Shown here: positions 63,963 through 64,000 of the stretch, piece after piece | How positions within the stretch are numbered: position 1 is the first letter of the stretch | Layout: every line of letters begins with the position of its first letter | NCBI RefSeq assembly: GCF_014649115.1 | Contig: NZ_BMSK01000002.1 | Span: 297,748 to 361,747 of the forward strand | Length of the DNA: 64,000 nt | Source: Streptomyces eurythermus | GTDB lineage: Bacteria > Actinomycetota > Actinomycetes > Streptomycetales > Streptomycetaceae | Direction: 5' to 3' | Notes under the pieces: generated by a model | The model's input: only the letters and a program-made list of their open reading frames with translations | Told to the model about the DNA's origin: nothing | Databases searched by the model: none | Translations under genes and position numbers: made by a program

Positions 63963-64000
<38 letters not shown>

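Overview
The window is high-GC actinomycete DNA, most likely Streptomyces or a close relative. Support for this: strong G/C bias at third codon positions, many GTG starts, AGGAG-type ribosome binding sites, a mycothiol-type maleylpyruvate isomerase, a DasR-type (dre) operator core, a common Streptomyces intergenic inverted repeat, and many actinomycete insertion-sequence relics. No tRNA, rRNA or CRISPR array was seen. The dense remnants (IS110, IS21, IS5, IS701, Tn3, a recombinase, a ketosynthase, an HNH nuclease, a Ku tail) suggest an accessory region or chromosome arm. The last 38 bases are pure G and look like a contig-end artefact.

Layout. 0-3 kb: left-truncated biosynthetic operon on the minus strand (SagB-like tandem flavin dehydrogenase, adenylate-forming ligase, probable carrier protein). 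3-9 kb: relics around a secreted pyroglutamyl-peptidase-like protein and a Tat-exported lipase-like hydrolase. 9-25 kb: aromatic-acid catabolism in three modules: AraC regulator with a broken UbiX and an intact UbiD decarboxylase; IclR regulator with a gentisate operon (dioxygenase, fumarylpyruvate hydrolase, mycothiol-dependent isomerase, 3-hydroxybenzoate 6-hydroxylase); TetR regulator with a complete mhp-like meta-cleavage operon (hydroxylase, extradiol dioxygenase, hydrolase, hydratase, acylating acetaldehyde dehydrogenase, aldolase). 25-32 kb: a glycerophosphodiesterase and a gene graveyard. 31.8-33 kb: divergent MarR regulator and phenolic acid decarboxylase. 34-37 kb: two short-chain dehydrogenases and an MmyB-type regulator, with a perfect 16-bp inverted repeat in the divergent promoter.

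37-42.5 kb: nucleobase module on the minus strand (two NCS2 permeases, an amidohydrolase, an isopenicillin-N-synthase-like oxygenase). 42.5-45.8 kb: relics, a SnoaL-like protein and a small membrane protein. 45.8-54.9 kb: secreted and housekeeping genes (M4-M28 protease fusion, XRE regulator, small LPMO-like secreted protein under a dre site, NADP glutamate dehydrogenase, secreted propeller-like protein).

55.9-61.5 kb holds the two most interesting loci. One is a 24-codon ORF with a strong ribosome binding site and an aromatic C-terminus just upstream of a cytochrome P450, which looks like a minimal P450-modified RiPP locus. The other is a 1217-residue protein with an Mrr-like nuclease domain, a NACHT/STAND NTPase and a long C-terminal region, which looks like a single-gene anti-phage (Avs/bNACHT-type) system. 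The right end has small genes of unknown function, a VOC protein and a truncated transposase.

The aromatic modules fit together: PadC removes the carboxyl of hydroxycinnamates, UbiD acts on hydroxybenzoates, 3-hydroxybenzoate is routed through gentisate to pyruvate plus fumarate, and 3-hydroxyphenylpropionate-type substrates go through meta cleavage to pyruvate and acetyl-CoA. Each module has its own regulator and several are bordered by transposase scars. All functional calls rest on reading translated sequence and recalling families; no database search was run.
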